Shown here: positions 52,183-63,942 of the stretch, piece after piece
How positions within the stretch are numbered: position 1 is the first letter of the stretch
Layout: every line of letters begins with the position of its first letter
Origin: Trifolium pratense
Lineage: Eukaryota; Streptophyta; Magnoliopsida; Fabales; Fabaceae
DNA length: 64,000 nucleotides
NCBI RefSeq assembly: GCF_020283565.1
Contig: NC_060064.1
Span: 19,612,337-19,676,336, forward strand
Direction of reading: 5' to 3'
Notes under the pieces: model-generated
Seen by the model: the letters and a program-made list of their open reading frames with translations, nothing else
What the model was told of the DNA's origin: nothing
Database searches by the model: none
Position numbers and translations under genes: made by a program

Positions 52183-53945
52183 TCATGAAATTCTGTCTCC
52201 GGAACGCGATCCACGACTTCTTCGTTTGATCAACCAGTAAACAAAACCACCAACAAGAGTCATAACTATAAGACCATCAAAAACTCCTACCGCTAGAAGT
52301 ATCCATCTTTTCAAATTATGCTTCTCATGATTTTGACCAATTCCCTTTGGAACCTTAACCATATAACTAAATCCGGTGCCTTTATCTACCTGTTTGAGAC
52401 CAAGGACTAATCTATAAAGATAACATTCCGCAGCTTCTACGCTAGCATTCCGAAAATACAATGCCGCGGCACATTTACAATCCTGTAAACATAAACTCGA
52501 ACACGCGTCTCGACTAATATTAACAGTTTGAGGAATACCTTTGATCACACTACTTACATTATCAATTTCCAACATTTCCGCCTTTTTACCGCTGCAAAAA
52601 TCTCCGGAAAATCCTTCACTACAATCATAACTACCCTTTTTGTCATTTGTCAAAATCAGAATACATGAACATGTATTGGAAAATGTACATATACCATAAG
52701 GTCTACAAGAATTTGGAAGATCACATGTATTGTTAAGTGCTTGAAAAGAAGCCTCGAATTTTCGTTTCTCGGGTGAATAGTAATAAAGGCCAAAATTTCC
52801 TGTTTCATTCTTTAGTGCTAAAAATTTTAGTGGTTGAACAGTTTGAGATGGAATTTGAGCTATTTTCTTGTATTTAACATCAAACAATAACAACCCTTTT
52901 GAACTTAGCTTAATGTATGTAATACTTCTATTCATTGAAGGCTGAAAATTCCAATAAGAATACCTCAATTTACCGGAGTTTACATACAACGCAACCTTGT
53001 TGTTCTCGATTTCGAATGAGTAGAACATGCTTGAGTTGATTCGCGAAGATGTTAATCGAGTCGCTACATCAAGTTGCTGGCCTCGGAGTATTACATCAGT
53101 TGGAAAATTGAAACTTTGCCATTTTACATTGTTAAATTCATCCATAAGCACAAGGTTTCCTGTGTTCTGTATTTGCAATCTCTGCTTCAAATGAGTCAAT
53201 GCAACAATTCATGTATTAGATTATAAGAATTCCAGCTCAATTGACTATCTATAAACAACTTAATTATGCGCTTATAGCATAGGCACATATAATCATCATA
53301 TAAGTGCTTATGTATAAGCTATTTTTATAACAAAAGATAAAATAAGGTCAAACGGTTTTCATATAAACTAGTTCTAGCATAATGCTAGCTTATCACATAC
53401 TTTGAAGTTAAAATATAATATATATGTGTGCGCAAGCGTGCGTGTGTGTGTGTGTGACTTGTAAAAAGAATAGGATAATAAATTCATACTTCGCAAAGGT
53501 ACTCAAAATCTCAAAAACGGTCCAAGGTGTTTATGTCAGTAGATAAATTCAAAGAGATCCTTACCTTAACACCTTGTCCTGAAGTCCCAGTTTTCCATCC
53601 CAATGTCTCATTAGGACCTTTAAGCCTTAAATCACCATCCATAGTAAACTCTAACAAACATTTCCCAGTAACATAAAATCTTGAATAATGACCAGAATCC
53701 CAAACCTTAACATCACCAAGAAAAACCAACAATGAGCATGAAAATTTCCCATTAACACCTTCAATACTCAATGCAACTCTGAAATTTGGTACTGTCTTAG
53801 TCTCCAAAAGATAACCACCACCTATAAAACCACCAATTTCATACTTCCCAGGAACTTGAACCATTAATTTGTATCCAATACCAATACTAGATTCAGAAAA
53901 TACATAATTGAACAAAAGAACAAAGACAAAGAAAAAAACATTCAT
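52183..53945 (-). CDS. Bulb-lectin/PAN-domain membrane protein (At5g03700-like)
   Basis: Two exons, 53565-53945 and 52183-53181, joined in phase (AAG|GTAAGG ... GCAG|AGA). They encode 459 aa ending in TGA. Residues 1-17 form a signal peptide. A mannose-binding bulb-lectin-like domain spans most of exon 1 and early exon 2 (LQIQNTGNLVLMDE, WQSFNFPTD). A cysteine-rich EGF-like stretch lies at about 280-322 (CDLPNSCRPYGIC) and a PAN/Apple-type region at about 323-404. One membrane span lies at about 420-445 (WILLAVGVFDGLIVM), followed by a short basic tail. S-domain receptor kinases share the outer domains, but no kinase follows here. The length fits the kinase-less PAN-domain protein group. Likely a plasma-membrane protein with the lectin part outside; ligand unknown. 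Frame intact. Confidence 0.9.
53436..53456. repeat. (GT)n microsatellite in lectin-gene intron
   Basis: Short GT run within the 383 bp intron (53182-53564). Confidence 0.9.
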
Positions 53946-54535
53946 TTGTAGTTACAAGTTTTGTTTTTTTTTGGTTTGGAAATATTTGTTGATGATTTTT
54001 TGAAATGGGTTTGTAATGTTGTGAAGAAAAAGGTAAACATGATTATAGAAATTCCTCACACTCACACCACCAACTACAAAAAAGGATTATAGCTTTCATG
54101 GTGTTGCAAAATTGTCTTAAACAATTGTAAATGAATCAATTCATCATGTGGTAGGGTTGCACAAGAATTTCTTTTTTTTTCTTTTGTATTTCTCTAACTA
54201 TAATAACTATATTAATTAATTATTCATATATACTAAGCTTTATGATGGAGCTTAAAATTAGGAAATAAAGTAACGTTCCACTGAGATTGTTGTGCACACA
54301 GACTTGACCATGTGAGATTTTATTATGTGAGTAAATGGCATTTAATATTACATTATTACCTGTTATTATTTTCTTTTTTCGTTTGAATTCTTGGTGTATA
54401 GCATTAATGAAAATTCTAATTTTGATACATTGATGTTATCTATTTTCCCCTAAAAGAATCGGGTATTTAAGAGGTGTACTTACACCAAATTTTCACTTTC
54501 TTTCCTAGCAGTTCATTCTTTCATTTTATTTCTTA
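53946..54535. promoter_or_regulatory. Upstream region of lectin/PAN gene
   Basis: No convincing TATA box could be singled out. The stretch lacks other genes and identifiable repeats. Confidence 0.3.
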
Positions 54536-54539
54536 TCCG

Positions 54540-54695
54540 CCCTCTGGTTTCTAGGAAAATGGAAATCGTTAATCTAAAATTCAGTCGCAAGATAAATAAA
54601 GTCTGATCAATAGTTATTTTTATTAAGAATCGAACTCGGGTTCTCTCAGACGTTTCGTCAAAGGAAAAATTCATTAACCACTGCAATCCAAAGTC
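54540..54695 (-). repeat. SINE-like repeat
   Basis: 'ccctctggtttctaggaaaa' matches the 3' region of the SINE at 9-174 ('ccctctggttcatagggaaa'), and 'aatcgaactcgggttctc' looks like a reversed B box. A related fragment is at 23855-23995. Confidence 0.5.
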
Positions 54696-54699
54696 CGTT

Positions 54700-55555
54700 C
54701 ATTCTTTAATTTCTTTGTTACAAGTTACAACATTATTGATAAGAAGTTTTTGCTACCATAGTTTAGCAATGATTAATCTTTTTCGAAAAATTTATGAGGT
54801 ACTGAATTTTTTCCTTTTAACTAAATTCTTTTTCATACCAAGGAGTTAACCACTTGCTTAATTAAGTTAAACTCATAAATTAGTATCCAAATATACAAAT
54901 AAGTAAGCATTCTGTGGGGTTGAGAAAGTGCAATATACTACTAGTACAGTAAAAGTTGAATTGACTTTGAGCGTGGGTGACCGAGATACTCATGTGGGAC
55001 CCATTTTCATCAAATTCTGTTGGTTCAATTGAGTGTCATTCTTAGTGGGGATGCAAATTGCATAATACTCGCTCTTTCCTAATTTAATTGACACAATTGA
55101 TCATTTTACGTATATTGATGCATAACTTTGACGATTAATATTTTTAATTGTATAATAGTAAATATTATAAAAATTTGATATTTTGAAAATACTCATCGAG
55201 ACGAATCAAACAACATCTTATATGTTAATATTTATTTTTGTTTATTAGTAGAAAAATTAAGTCAAAACAATATGTGTGAATAGTGCACAACATTCAACTG
55301 TGTCAATCAAATTGAGACTTATGGAATAGTAGTACTAGTGTAGTGTCTTCACTCTTCTCAGGTTTTGAGTGGTGGGCTTAAGAAAAAGTGGATCTTGTTT
55401 TGCATATTTGACACGTGGATATGAAGCTCTAATGACACGTGTACTACTGTTGCTGCTGACACTGCTCTTACGGTGGAGTGACATATTAAGGTTGCAGGCT
55501 TGCAGCTTCCAAAATCTCCATGGGGATGTCAATGTTTAGTGGCAGTACTTGTGTG
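54700..55555. other. Intergenic DNA, no supported gene
   Basis: A minus-strand frame at 55335-55532 has more balanced base composition than its surroundings, but no family is recognised and no start or splice context supports it. Confidence 0.3.
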
Positions 55556-55559
55556 AAGT

Positions 55560-57179
55560 AAGTGTTTTAAAAACCGGACCGGATCGGAAAGGTCGAACCG
55601 GTTAAACCGGAAACCGGAGGCAAACCAGTTTGGTCTGATTGTTGGACCGGACATGCTAATGAACCGGTGGAAATCAAAATAAACCGAAATAATCGGCGAA
55701 CCGGCGGTTTTTTGAACCGACCGGTTTATTTGCAGGTAGATTTTTTACACTTTTTTTACGCTTAATTTTTTTTTTTTAAGTTTTTTTTTTTCTTTCTTTC
55801 ATTTTTACGCTTTATTTTTTTTTTGTTACATTAAACAACACACACAAAACGGATGAAATTGTTTTGAAACGAAACAAATTTCCCTTGATATCCAAAGCAC
55901 AACAAAAGTAACATTGGATAGGGCAAAAATAATAACAATATAAAAGAAACAAATGATTGCTCAAAATTATTAACTCATTTGAATATTCCAAGAAGAAAGT
56001 AACAATTTCAACCCATGAACTGAAATTCATAGATCAATCACCGAAAAGGTCTAACCTTGGCTAACAAAATTAATATTAGGGCTCTGTTTGGTAACACAAA
56101 TAAGCTAGCTTATAGCTTATTATATGAGCTTATAAGCTTGTTTCAAAAAATTGGAGGTGTTTGGTAACAAGCTTTTTGTACTAGCTTATAGCTTTTTTTC
56201 AGATGCTATTTCAAGTAGCATTTGAGCTTATAGCTTATAGCTTTTTACACTTTATTCCACATTTACCCTTTAATTTAATAACTACTCACTCTAAAAAATA
56301 AACTACCCACTATCAATTATGTAATTTTATATTTAATAACCACTTTAAAAGCTAATTTTACCAAACACTTTAATTTCAATAAGCTAGCTTTTCAGCTATC
56401 AGCTATAAGCTAGCTTTTCAGCTATCAGCTAGCTTATAGCTTATTTTTACCAAACAGACCCTAGGCATGTTTGAAAGAAGAAAAAAAAAATAGTGAGATG
56501 AAAGAAAGAAAGAGAAGAAGAAAGGAAAGAAAGAACAAAGATCTGGCTAAATAGTGAGGAGAAAAGAATCAAAGAAAAGAGAGACAAAAGAAAGAAAAAA
56601 GCCTAACAGATGGAGGAAGAGAGAAGATAGAGCAGCTGTGCAAGTAGGTTGTGTAACAGGAGTAATGAAATTTCAATTTTATGGTTATAACTTTTATTTG
56701 GGCTTTTGGGTCAACAAAATTAACTAAATTAATAGCCCAAAGTATTATAAAAAGACTACTTTTCTTTTTAACCAAATAAAAAAAATCAAGTATATTTGAC
56801 ATACAAATTTTTTTTTTGGTAAGATATACAATTATTATTTATTCTTTTAAAACCTATAAACATAATTTATTTGTATATGACATTCTTTATATAAAAATTT
56901 ATTTATTATTATTAGTAGTATATGTCCTTGTTTTATAGAATTTATGGCATTATTTTAATAAAATTTTTAAATTTTCATATTTTTTATACTTTTTTAAAGA
57001 TTGAATTATTCGATTCAACCGGTTTAATAACTATATAGTCTTATCATAGAAACCGGTTCATTCCATCGGTTTAATCCGGTTTGTCATGCGGTTCGACCAG
57101 TGACCCAGTGGTTCAACCAGTGAACCAGCGACCCAGTGCTCTCACCGGTTCGATGACCGGTCCGGTTTTTAAAACACTG
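55560..57179. mobile_element. Non-autonomous hAT element (AACCGG-rich)
   Basis: Inverted ends AAGTGTTTTAAAAACCGGAC and CGGTTTTTAAAACACTG match the family of 35562-36537. Subterminal AACCGG arrays lie at both ends. The left target duplication is imperfect: CTTGTGTG at 55549-55556 lies four bases outside the end, against CTTGTGTC immediately at the right. Another TIR element is nested at 56086-56462. Confidence 0.8.
56086..56462. mobile_element. TIR MITE nested in hAT element
   Basis: Ends GGGCTCTGTTTGGTAA and TTTACCAAACAGACCC, subterminal AGCTTATAGC arrays, same family as 1074-1907. Flanking TA/TTA is too short to settle the superfamily. Confidence 0.75.
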
Positions 57180-57196
57180 CTTGTGTCCTCATTTTT

Positions 57197-57351
57197 TTTG
57201 GTTTTCACCAATTTAATCTGGTTCGGATGTCAGTTTCTGGCATCAAGTGGTTTTAGCATCCTCCCGATCGCGCAGTTGCGGGAGATCGAACCGTGGTCCT
57301 CCTACCAAGTTCAGCGCAAATCACCATTGAACCAACTAACGATTGATACTC
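57197..57351 (-). mobile_element. tRNA-derived SINE with target duplication
   Basis: Minus-strand A box TTGGTTCAATGG (57323-57334) and B box GGTTCGATCTCC (57281-57292). The element is bounded by a 14 bp duplication GTGTCCTCATTTTT (57183-57196 and 57352-57365). It inserted at the right edge of the hAT element, so that element's flank is included in the SINE duplication. Confidence 0.88.
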
Positions 57352-57365
57352 GTGTCCTCATTTTT

Positions 57366-58985
57366 GTCCTCTTATTTCATGAAATGGCTTGGAGTTTGTT
57401 TGAATTGAGCTTGGCTGATATAAGTTTTAGGAGGCTGTTTAAAGAAATTAATTATGCAAATAGCTTAATATATTTGTACTTTGAAACTCTTAAAAAAAAT
57501 ATTGATGTAGTAATAGTTTGTTTTACTCAAAAGAGGAACAAGAATATATTGTCGCCAGTGTAAGTTTGAAATTACTAAAATCCATGGCGACCATTAGAAA
57601 ATAACATGAAAAGGAGAGTGATCTCCTTTTTTCATAATTTTTTTTTTTCAGGAGACGGAGATGTTGGTTTGAGTAAAAAAGATTGTGACACGTTACTTAG
57701 AGTACGAACTGAAACACAATTTGCTATTTAGAGTGTGATTAGTTTGCACTTTAACTATTGAACCTTATAAAAATTTGGCCACCGTCAAATACCATATTTT
57801 AGTTAGCCACTAGAGCGGTTATGACAGTATAGTATTGATCAATCACAAACACACACAACGTATAATTTTATAAATTGAAATATCTTTTTTTATTTTTTAA
57901 TCACTCGCTCATACAGTATTCCTTTCGAAATATTTTGTTGAGGTGAATTAAGGGTTCACACTTTAACTTGCGAACACTTTAACTTGCGAAGTGTGTTTCA
58001 ATCAAAATTATTGCATGGGAGATGAGAGAATTGTGAAGAGGACAAAAAATTGATTTTTATAAGATTCACATCCTATAAAGCAAACTCAGTCCGCAGTTTG
58101 CATCAATTAACTTGAACTCTTTTTTCCTCAATTTTTGCTATTTACAAACTCACATTCTAAGTAGCGGGGGGAGGGGTATATTTGGAATGTCATGGGGTAC
58201 GTGTAAGATTTGGGGGCACGAAAAGTAAATTTTTTAGTCTCTCTAAGGAAAGAACAATACACTACCGAAGTAGGATCATTGCTATGATGGAGTATGGGCT
58301 TGGCCCAACTGAAAATTCGACTACTGTTTGGAGTTTTTCTCTTTCCACCCCTCGTGTTTCTTTCCTACCTCCTATTTTTTCTTTTTTGCCCTTGTATAAA
58401 AATTTCGGACCAGGTTTTCTGAAGTTTTTCGAATTTGTTCTAGTTCAAATTTGAAAAAAGTTTGGAAAATATATTCCGAAGTTTTTTTCCAAGTTCTTAT
58501 AAGTTAGTCGATTAAATTTGTAGTGCTTAATTAATATTTAAATGAAATATATAGAAGATATATGTTCAATTAATATTTAATTTTTTAAGTAAAATAACCG
58601 AGATAAAATTAGAAGAAAAAAAACTCTAAGCTAGTAATAATAAATATAAGCTCATAAAAAAAATGTTATCAAAAACCTTTTTTCTTTCTAATATGAGCTT
58701 ATAAAATATTGGAAGAATGATATTTTAGCAATTTTTGACATTATAGGGTGGTTTGTAAAAGAATAGTTCTAAAGTTATGACTTTTGCTCTTTATGTCCTC
58801 CACATTGTTCCCATACCTCTTAAAAGTTTCAAATTTGCCCTTCATAATGGTTTGGAAGATAACTTTCAAATTTGTTATGCTTTGGACCTATCTTCCGAAA
58901 GTTGATTTTATGTCTTAAGAATAATATGAAATGAACTAGCTTGACTAACATGAATAAGCACCGACATGGCTACTATATACACATT
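57366..58985. other. Intergenic DNA with decayed repeats
   Basis: 58080-58240 holds motifs such as 'cacattctaagtagcgggg' that recall the 19093/20240/21194 repeat group. 58500-58700 resembles decayed AGCTTATAAG-type TIR elements. No supported gene. Confidence 0.35.
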
Positions 58986-58989
58986 TTGT

Positions 58990-59159
58990 CAAGTTGAGAT
59001 CATCTCCATTTTTCTCTCCATTATAATAGTTTTTAAATATATATTAAATAGTTTGACCCACTAAATATCACATTGTATTTATATTATCAAAACATTAGTA
59101 ATAACAGAAATGGAGACGACATCTTTCAAAAAACAATGGAGAAGATAAAATATGGAGAA
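58990..59159. mobile_element. Decayed relative of the 49526 MITE
   Basis: Left 'ttgagatcatctccatttttctctcc' and right 'aacaatggagaag' resemble the arms of 49526-49707. The right end merges into an ATT microsatellite, so boundaries are lost. Confidence 0.5.
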
Positions 59160-59160
59160 G

Positions 59161-59202
<42 letters not shown>
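59160..59202. repeat. (ATT)n microsatellite
   Basis: Pure ATT trinucleotide run of about 43 bp. Confidence 0.97.
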
Positions 59203-59203
<1 letters not shown>

Positions 59204-59208
<5 letters not shown>

Positions 59209-59437
59209 GGGTCAGGCACTGTGTCTAACGTATGTAAAAAAAGAAAGATATGTCTTATGTTACAGTGAATTTGTTAATAAAAGATTTTTGCCGTTAAAAA
59301 AAGAAGATGTGTCTTATATTATGGTGAGTTTGTTAATAAAAGATTATTGTTGCTACAAAAAAAGAGTATTGTTGGTATTATGAAAAGTTCACACCAAAAA
59401 CAATGTATCCTCTTTGTATTATGTATAGATGTATAGA
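59204..59437 (-). mobile_element. Helitron-like element, 234 bp
   Basis: Minus strand: begins TCTATACATC after an A and ends ...CCGATAG before a T, consistent with Helitron insertion between A and T (3' CTRR degenerate). Internal duplicated 'cttttattaacaaactcacc' motifs match 45087-45314. Confidence 0.65.
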
Positions 59438-59785
59438 TTACGATTATTATTATTATAGGAAATGGTGATTGTATATTCAAAAATGTCAAAAATGATGTCA
59501 AAATATTGGCGATAAAAAATTTAAAATAACTACTATATGCAAGATAAGTTGTAGCTTATAAAAAATCTAAAATAAAAGTGTTTTTTTTATGGAAATCTAA
59601 AATTAATATTATACATGCACATGATAAATTGTTGTTAATAAAAAATTTAAATATTTATTTCTTTATGAACTAGTATTCGTTGACACCAGGTGTCAAACTT
59701 TAATTTGACATCAAATTTTAACCGTATAATTATTTTAATCAAATGCTAATAATAATGGTTTAAATCAACTCTTGTGAGGATCAAA

Positions 59786-60022
59786 ATAAAGTAATTTTTA
59801 AGGGCAATATTCCGGATGTTTCGTCGTTATTGGAGACAATCAAACTTCATTCTTGGTTGTGGTTCACTAGTCGGTATGGGTGTAGGACTTGTACTCCTTT
59901 TCCTTTTTGGTGTTTAAATCCTATGTCTTGTATTCTGAACACTTAGTTTAATGCTCTTTGTTGTAAGGGTTTGAGTACCCCTTTGTACTCCCTAATAATA
60001 AATTTTTGATTATAAAAAAAAA
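59786..60022 (+). mobile_element. 5'-truncated LINE-1 with 19 bp target duplication
   Basis: Encodes the C-terminal end of a plant LINE ORF2 (SSLLETIKLHSWLWFTSRYG, then PFPFWCLNPMSC and a stop at about 59945), followed by a 3' UTR and poly-A. Flanked by AACTCTTGTGAGGATCAAA at 59767-59785 and 60023-60041. Confidence 0.9.
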
Positions 60023-61516
60023 AACTCTTGTGAGGATCAAACCCCAAACTTGAATTGTTGCTTGTCCTCAAGTAACATCTCTGTCGAAACAAAATTATTA
60101 GTGAATTAACAAATTAATTTGAATGATAAAAATCTCATAAACATTTTCTCTTCATCCGACAATAGAACCACCGGTGTTAACTTCAGTGATCCTGCACAAT
60201 CAACACTTTGGCTTGCAAGACTTGGATCAAATTTGGTCCAATGACCGTTCCACACAATGTACAAAGTTCAACCTTATCTCTCACTCACTAATTCACTCAA
60301 TTTTTGACAGGGTATTCACTCCATCAACATGCAAATGCTATTTTACCATAAGCTTGAAAAAATTCTAAACGTCAATCAAAGTAAATACATTGCACACATT
60401 TTTGAGGTCTTAAGGGTTATAACTTGGCTTGGGCAAACGGTGGGATAATTTTGGAAAAAGTAGGCTAAATTGGAGTTAGATATCCACTACTATTCCTTGT
60501 TGAAGCATTACCATTATCGGGGCTCAATTCATTGTTAATAAGGTACTTAGAGAACTTATCTTTCAAATTTTTTTCTTTTTTCTTTGAAGATGCCACTATT
60601 TTTCATGCTTAATGGCTCTTTATATTTTTTTTTTAAGAAACTCCATTATTTTTGTGAGTCTCTGTTATTCTCTTTTTTTTTTCTTAAGTTCTCTAGTACC
60701 CCTACCCCAAACTTAAGATGTTGCTAATTCCATAAGCAACCCCAAACTTAAAATGATGTCATGACAAGGAAATTTAAAGCTTCTACCTAACTCCAAGGAG
60801 GGCAAACAGATAAAAATTTTCAGGTCTAAAAGGCTTATAATTTGGTATGTCACCGAAAGAAAAGGGAAATATTTTTTTTAGGCTCAAAATGGTTTAGCAA
60901 CGGATAAATAATGAACAAGGTAGCTTGAAAAGGCTCAGAGTACCAAACAAATGTGCCTCTATGTGTGTAAATGCAAAACCAATCAACAGTAGAGAATAGT
61001 CGCAAGTTCTAGAAAATATACAAAGCATGGATACACTCATAAGATGTGAAAGAAAATAGTATACCATGGAATTTATTTGGCTCAACATGCTCACCAGCCG
61101 AGGTATCTGAAAGTTGAACTGGTACACCGTGGAAAACACCATCTTTCCAATTCATCTCTTTGTCTCTTTAACCATCACACTTTCATGAGCAGTCACACGT
61201 CAGTTATTCTTTTATGTGCAAGTCTAAGAGATTCTCATCATGCAAATTCAGGTATTAACACACTGACAATTCTGAAACGACATAAAAACATTCAACTCAA
61301 TAATAAACAAAGTAACATAAGGATGAAACATAGGGGATTGTCAGCAAACAACAACTATGACTGACTCTTTTTTTTTTGTTTCTTTTTTGTTTCTTTTTGT
61401 TGTTTTTTAAAAAAAAAAATAAAATTCAAGACTAGAAAATAAATAAAAACGTATCTGATGGGTTGCCTCCCATTAAGCGCTTCTTTACAGTCATTAGCTT
61501 GACTCATCACCCATCG

Positions 61517-62191
61517 TTAGGGTGGCATATATGACAAAAAGAACACATCATCCTTCTTCTTTCTCTTGTTTGGTAGGAATTGCATGAACTTGACATAAAG
61601 AGTCAAATTCTTCCGTGCTCCAACAACTAAGCTCTTGGAATATGCACTCTCCCACTTTAGAGAAGAATGATGCTCATTTTTCAAGTGACATTTCTTTTTA
61701 ATCTCCATTGGTTGAGACTCCCATGTTGCATAGAGATCAACATTCTTCACTCTTGAATTCTCTTTCATGCCATTATTTTTGTTTTTCGAATTTTCTTCTT
61801 CTACCACAATGGCATGAGGTTTCATCACCATCTCAACCAACTTCTTCTCACACTCATTTGCCTCCTCCATGAGGTTACCACATTGCACTTCAAATCTATC
61901 ACGGGGAACTTGATTGGACCTCCAGAATTCATCCAAAATACTTTTCAGTTGTGAATTGTAATTAATCATGACCACTTGTGGCTCTTCATCTTTACTACAA
62001 GGTTTCTTATTATATTCGCAATCATGATTTTGATCACAATAAACACACCTCTCCTTTAGCTTCTTTATATCTATCTCCCTGTATTTTTCCTCGAGTCTTG
62101 ATCTCAATAATTGATATCGAAGAATGCCTATCTCTTCACTATCAATCAATACATTCTCATACCATATTCCTGTCATTACTACAAAACTCAA
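61517..62191 (-). CDS. Retroelement-associated ORF of unknown function
   Basis: 224 codons, uninterrupted, starting about 160 bp after the primer-binding site and hence in gag position. It is charged and lysine-rich, with a Cys/His cluster (CVYCDQNHDCEYNKKPC) that is not the canonical CCHC knuckle. Related ORFs are expected in gag-only Gypsy derivatives, but I cannot name the domain. The start codon at the right end may not be the true one. Confidence 0.45.
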   Translation of the reverse strand: MSFVVMTGIWYENVLIDSEEIGILRYQLLRSRLEEKYREIDIKKLKERCVYCDQNHDCEYNKKPCSKDEEPQVVMINYNSQLKSILDEFWRSNQVPRDRFEVQCGNLMEEANECEKKLVEMVMKPHAIVVEEENSKNKNNGMKENSRVKNVDLYATWESQPMEIKKKCHLKNEHHSSLKWESAYSKSLVVGARKNLTLYVKFMQFLPNKRKKKDDVFFLSYMPP

Positions 62192-62325
62192 GGAAACTTT
62201 TCAGTAGCAAAACACAATGAAATAAACATGAAGTGTAAAAGTTTTTTTTATATACAAACTAAAATAAAAATAACAGAAAAAAAATCCTATATACAATAAA
62301 TTGTTTAGTCAAAATTAATCAACAA

Positions 62326-62343
62326 TCCCCGGCAACGGCGCCA
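62326..62343 (-). other. Primer-binding site, Asp-tRNA
   Basis: Minus strand TGGCGCCGTTGCCGGGGA is complementary to the 3' end of plant Asp-tRNA, as used by Athila-type elements. Confidence 0.85.
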
Positions 62344-62349
62344 AAAACT

Positions 62350-63580
62350 TGATGACAATTTTAGCAAGTGTACTAAATTCGTCGTTAAGTAATAAAATTT
62401 ATAAGATTCGTATCCACAGGGATTGTTCTTATTTCAACGAAACAATTCAATGAATTTAGGATTAATAAATAAATTGCAAAGGGGGGTTTTCAGATTGATT
62501 TGTAGTAACAATGACAATAATTAAAATTGCAAGAAAGTTGAAACGTAAACTTTTATGAGAGAAAGACGATTAGGAATTATTTTGAATCATCTCTTTGTCC
62601 CTATCTGGTACTCTAGGTTCTAGCCATCAACAATGAAATTCTTATAATTACGATAATTTAACAAAATAGACCGAGTCCAATTCCTTGGCTCATCGATCCT
62701 GTTTATCTAATATAGCACCCTAATTCCTTAGGTGAAACTAATATTATCAAAAGCATGAATGGCCGTTAAATTCTTAATCATACCAACTAATTCTTTATTC
62801 CTAAAGCAATTACGATTGGCAAACAATTAATCTAGTTCCAGTATAAACCCTAGGGTCAATAGTGATTTATAACTTAAAATCAATTCGAAAGTGATCAATT
62901 AACGAAAAGCAATAAACACAAAATTAACTGAATAATTATAAGTTTTCATTGAATAAACTAGAACACGTAGTTACATGGTTCAGATAGTTTTAAAGAGAAT
63001 CATCTATAATTCCTAATCTAATGAGATTAGTTACTCATAATAATAATTGACATAACAAAAGAGTTAAAAAAATTATACATGAATAACCGATGAAGACCGC
63101 GACGGCGAAACCCTAGAATAGTCTTCTTCTCTTTTGCTGCCGGCACGTATCTCTCTATCCAAGAAGTGTTAATCCCCTTTTGATTTTTTTGTCATATATG
63201 TATATAGGCTTTAGCAATAAAGCAGATCAAGCCTCTCCTTTTGACACATCACGTCCTTATTCATGCATATCAAAACAATTTGTTCTTTTAATGACGTGTC
63301 AACGCACCATAGGCAGATTGCATGGCTGGTCATATGCATGTGCAGCAGCAAATCGTGCCCCTATGTGATCCTTGTAGCAGCGCGAGAAAAACAGGGGCGA
63401 GAATCAGCTCAAATTCTTGAAATTCTTCTGAGTTATTTTTCTCCTTTGGTCTTTATCTTCAACTCTTTTAAGGTGTCAATTTCTTCAAATATTCTTCTTT
63501 TTGATCATGTAAAACTCCTTAAAACTATCTAAAAAGCATTAAAATTACAATTAAAAATAACAAATGACCGAATGTCATCA
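62350..63580 (-). repeat. 5' LTR of minus-strand retrotransposon
   Basis: Starts (minus) TGATGACATTCGG and ends AATTGTCATCA, immediately before the primer site spacer. Second LTR not in the window. Confidence 0.75.
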
Positions 63581-63942
63581 GATCTGTTTAGTGAAATTTC
63601 TTGTTTTATTATTTTTACCAAATAGAGAATTCTTATTCATCATGGATCTTAATTTGTTCCCCTTTAGTTTTTTGAACAAATTCCCCTTTAGTTAATTCCC
63701 CATGTCAATTGCAATCCTAAGCAGACAAATATTTATGTATAAAATTTATGAAATCAATTGCAAATAGAGTAGGAGTTGAGTTTATCAATCAATTGGACAC
63801 ATTATCTACAATATATAAAAAGAAGATACATATGAAATCACTAATTTGCCCCTACTTCATTTTTTGACACATAATCATTTTCAAGGGTATTTTGTGTCTT
63901 TATTAAAAAAATTAGTAGAAAAATGCTAAAACATTTCTAAGC
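63581..63942. other. Intergenic DNA
   Basis: A short repeated phrase ('attccccttta' twice near 63655-63695) is the only structure noticed. Confidence 0.3.

Larger units (their letters stand above)
60042..63580 (-). mobile_element. Minus-strand LTR retrotransposon, 5' part
   Basis: A 1231 bp LTR lies at 62350-63580, with inverted ends TGATGACA and TGTCATCA. A primer site complementary to Asp-tRNA follows six bases after it, and then an ORF at 61517-62191. The interior continues leftward at least to about 60100 as non-coding sequence ('ccccaaacttaagatgttgc', 'gggttgcctcccattaagcg') familiar from Athila/Ogre-like Gypsy elements. No pol domains and no second LTR are found, so the element is truncated or a solo derivative. 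The Gypsy assignment rests on the primer site and resemblance. Confidence 0.75.

Noticed and set aside
53946..54300. Search for a defined TATA box of the lectin/PAN gene
   Set aside because: Several AT-rich strings but none at a convincing distance or shared with another gene.
55335..55532. 65-codon minus-strand ORF with balanced composition
   Set aside because: No recognised family, no ATG in good context and no splice partners; could be a decayed exon but not supported.
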